A stretch of DNA of 64,000 nucleotides from Endozoicomonas sp. 4G (GTDB lineage Bacteria > Pseudomonadota > Gammaproteobacteria > Pseudomonadales > Endozoicomonadaceae), in the NCBI RefSeq assembly GCF_023822025.1, contig NZ_CP082909.1, positions 4,055,001-4,119,000 of the forward strand. The letters are read 5' to 3'. This document shows, piece after piece, positions 63,919-64,000 of the stretch. Every line of letters begins with the position of its first letter. Positions within the stretch are counted from its first letter, which is position 1. Made by a program: the position numbers and the translations under genes. The notes under the pieces are model-generated. The model searched no databases, was not told the DNA's origin, and worked only from the letters and a program-made list of their open reading frames with translations.

Positions 63919-64000
63919 GACCAACACCTTTTTGACCTGTTTAATCAAGGTGATCCGAAAGCTAGGCCACTATCTCCAGATTTTCAAATTCCGGACTTTC

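Overview
The window reads as the chromosome of a gammaproteobacterium, most likely an animal-associated Oceanospirillales member such as Endozoicomonas (inference). The 5' end of a gamma-type 16S rRNA gene opens it. The gene order argC, DUF6776-type protein, erpA, anmK, M23 peptidase, tyrS is one I know from pseudomonads. Two genes look built to act in eukaryotic cells.

Layout. 1-900: start of a 16S gene (minus strand) with boxA and three tandem rrn promoters. 900-9,100: PBP4-type dacB, a Lon-like protease, an autotransporter-barrel protein and the AmmeMemoRadiSam trio. 9,200-17,000: a PTS IIC permease with a LacI-type operator, glgB-glgX, and pilB without its usual neighbours. 17,000-22,800: a solo right end of an IS200/IS605 TnpB-type element, a phytase-like esterase gene overlapping a tonB gene, a Na/Pi cotransporter, and mobB-moeA. 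22,900-30,400: a type I restriction-modification operon (hsdR, hsdM, hsdS) whose hsdS is split by an ISL3-family element with an 8-bp target duplication. 30,400-35,800: accessory DNA with a group II intron (frameshifted reverse transcriptase), gene remnants, and a tandem duplication of a secreted protein with a four-cysteine motif. 35,900-51,000: moaA under a Moco riboswitch, an acyltransferase, deaD, a SET protein, a META/YbaY lipoprotein, an S1/P1 nuclease, a eukaryotic-type HisA, an isomerase, transporters, argC, an acetyltransferase, a cold-shock gene and a CDP-alcohol phosphatidyltransferase. 51,100-59,900: the erpA-anmK-mepM-tyrS block and pgm. 59,900-64,000: a second, intact copy of the group II intron and a BiP-like Hsp70 gene.

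The most interesting content is two candidate host-directed proteins. One (52507-53673) lies between erpA and anmK. It has four YDVP tyrosine motifs spaced exactly 12 residues apart plus proline-rich SH3-ligand motifs, an arrangement like the substrate domain of animal p130Cas. The other (61858-63918) is an Hsp70 of the eukaryotic endoplasmic reticulum BiP type, with a signal peptide, an acidic tail and a C-terminal RDEL. The duplicated secreted CxxC proteins (33079-35761) may belong to the same host-facing set, but nothing in the sequence proves that.

Metabolic links: glgB, glgX and pgm belong to glycogen and glucose-phosphate metabolism. moaA, moeA and mobB belong to molybdenum cofactor synthesis and are spread over two loci. 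The accessory DNA (ISL3 element, two group II introns, TnpB-type end, MITE-like element) lies mostly between housekeeping genes.
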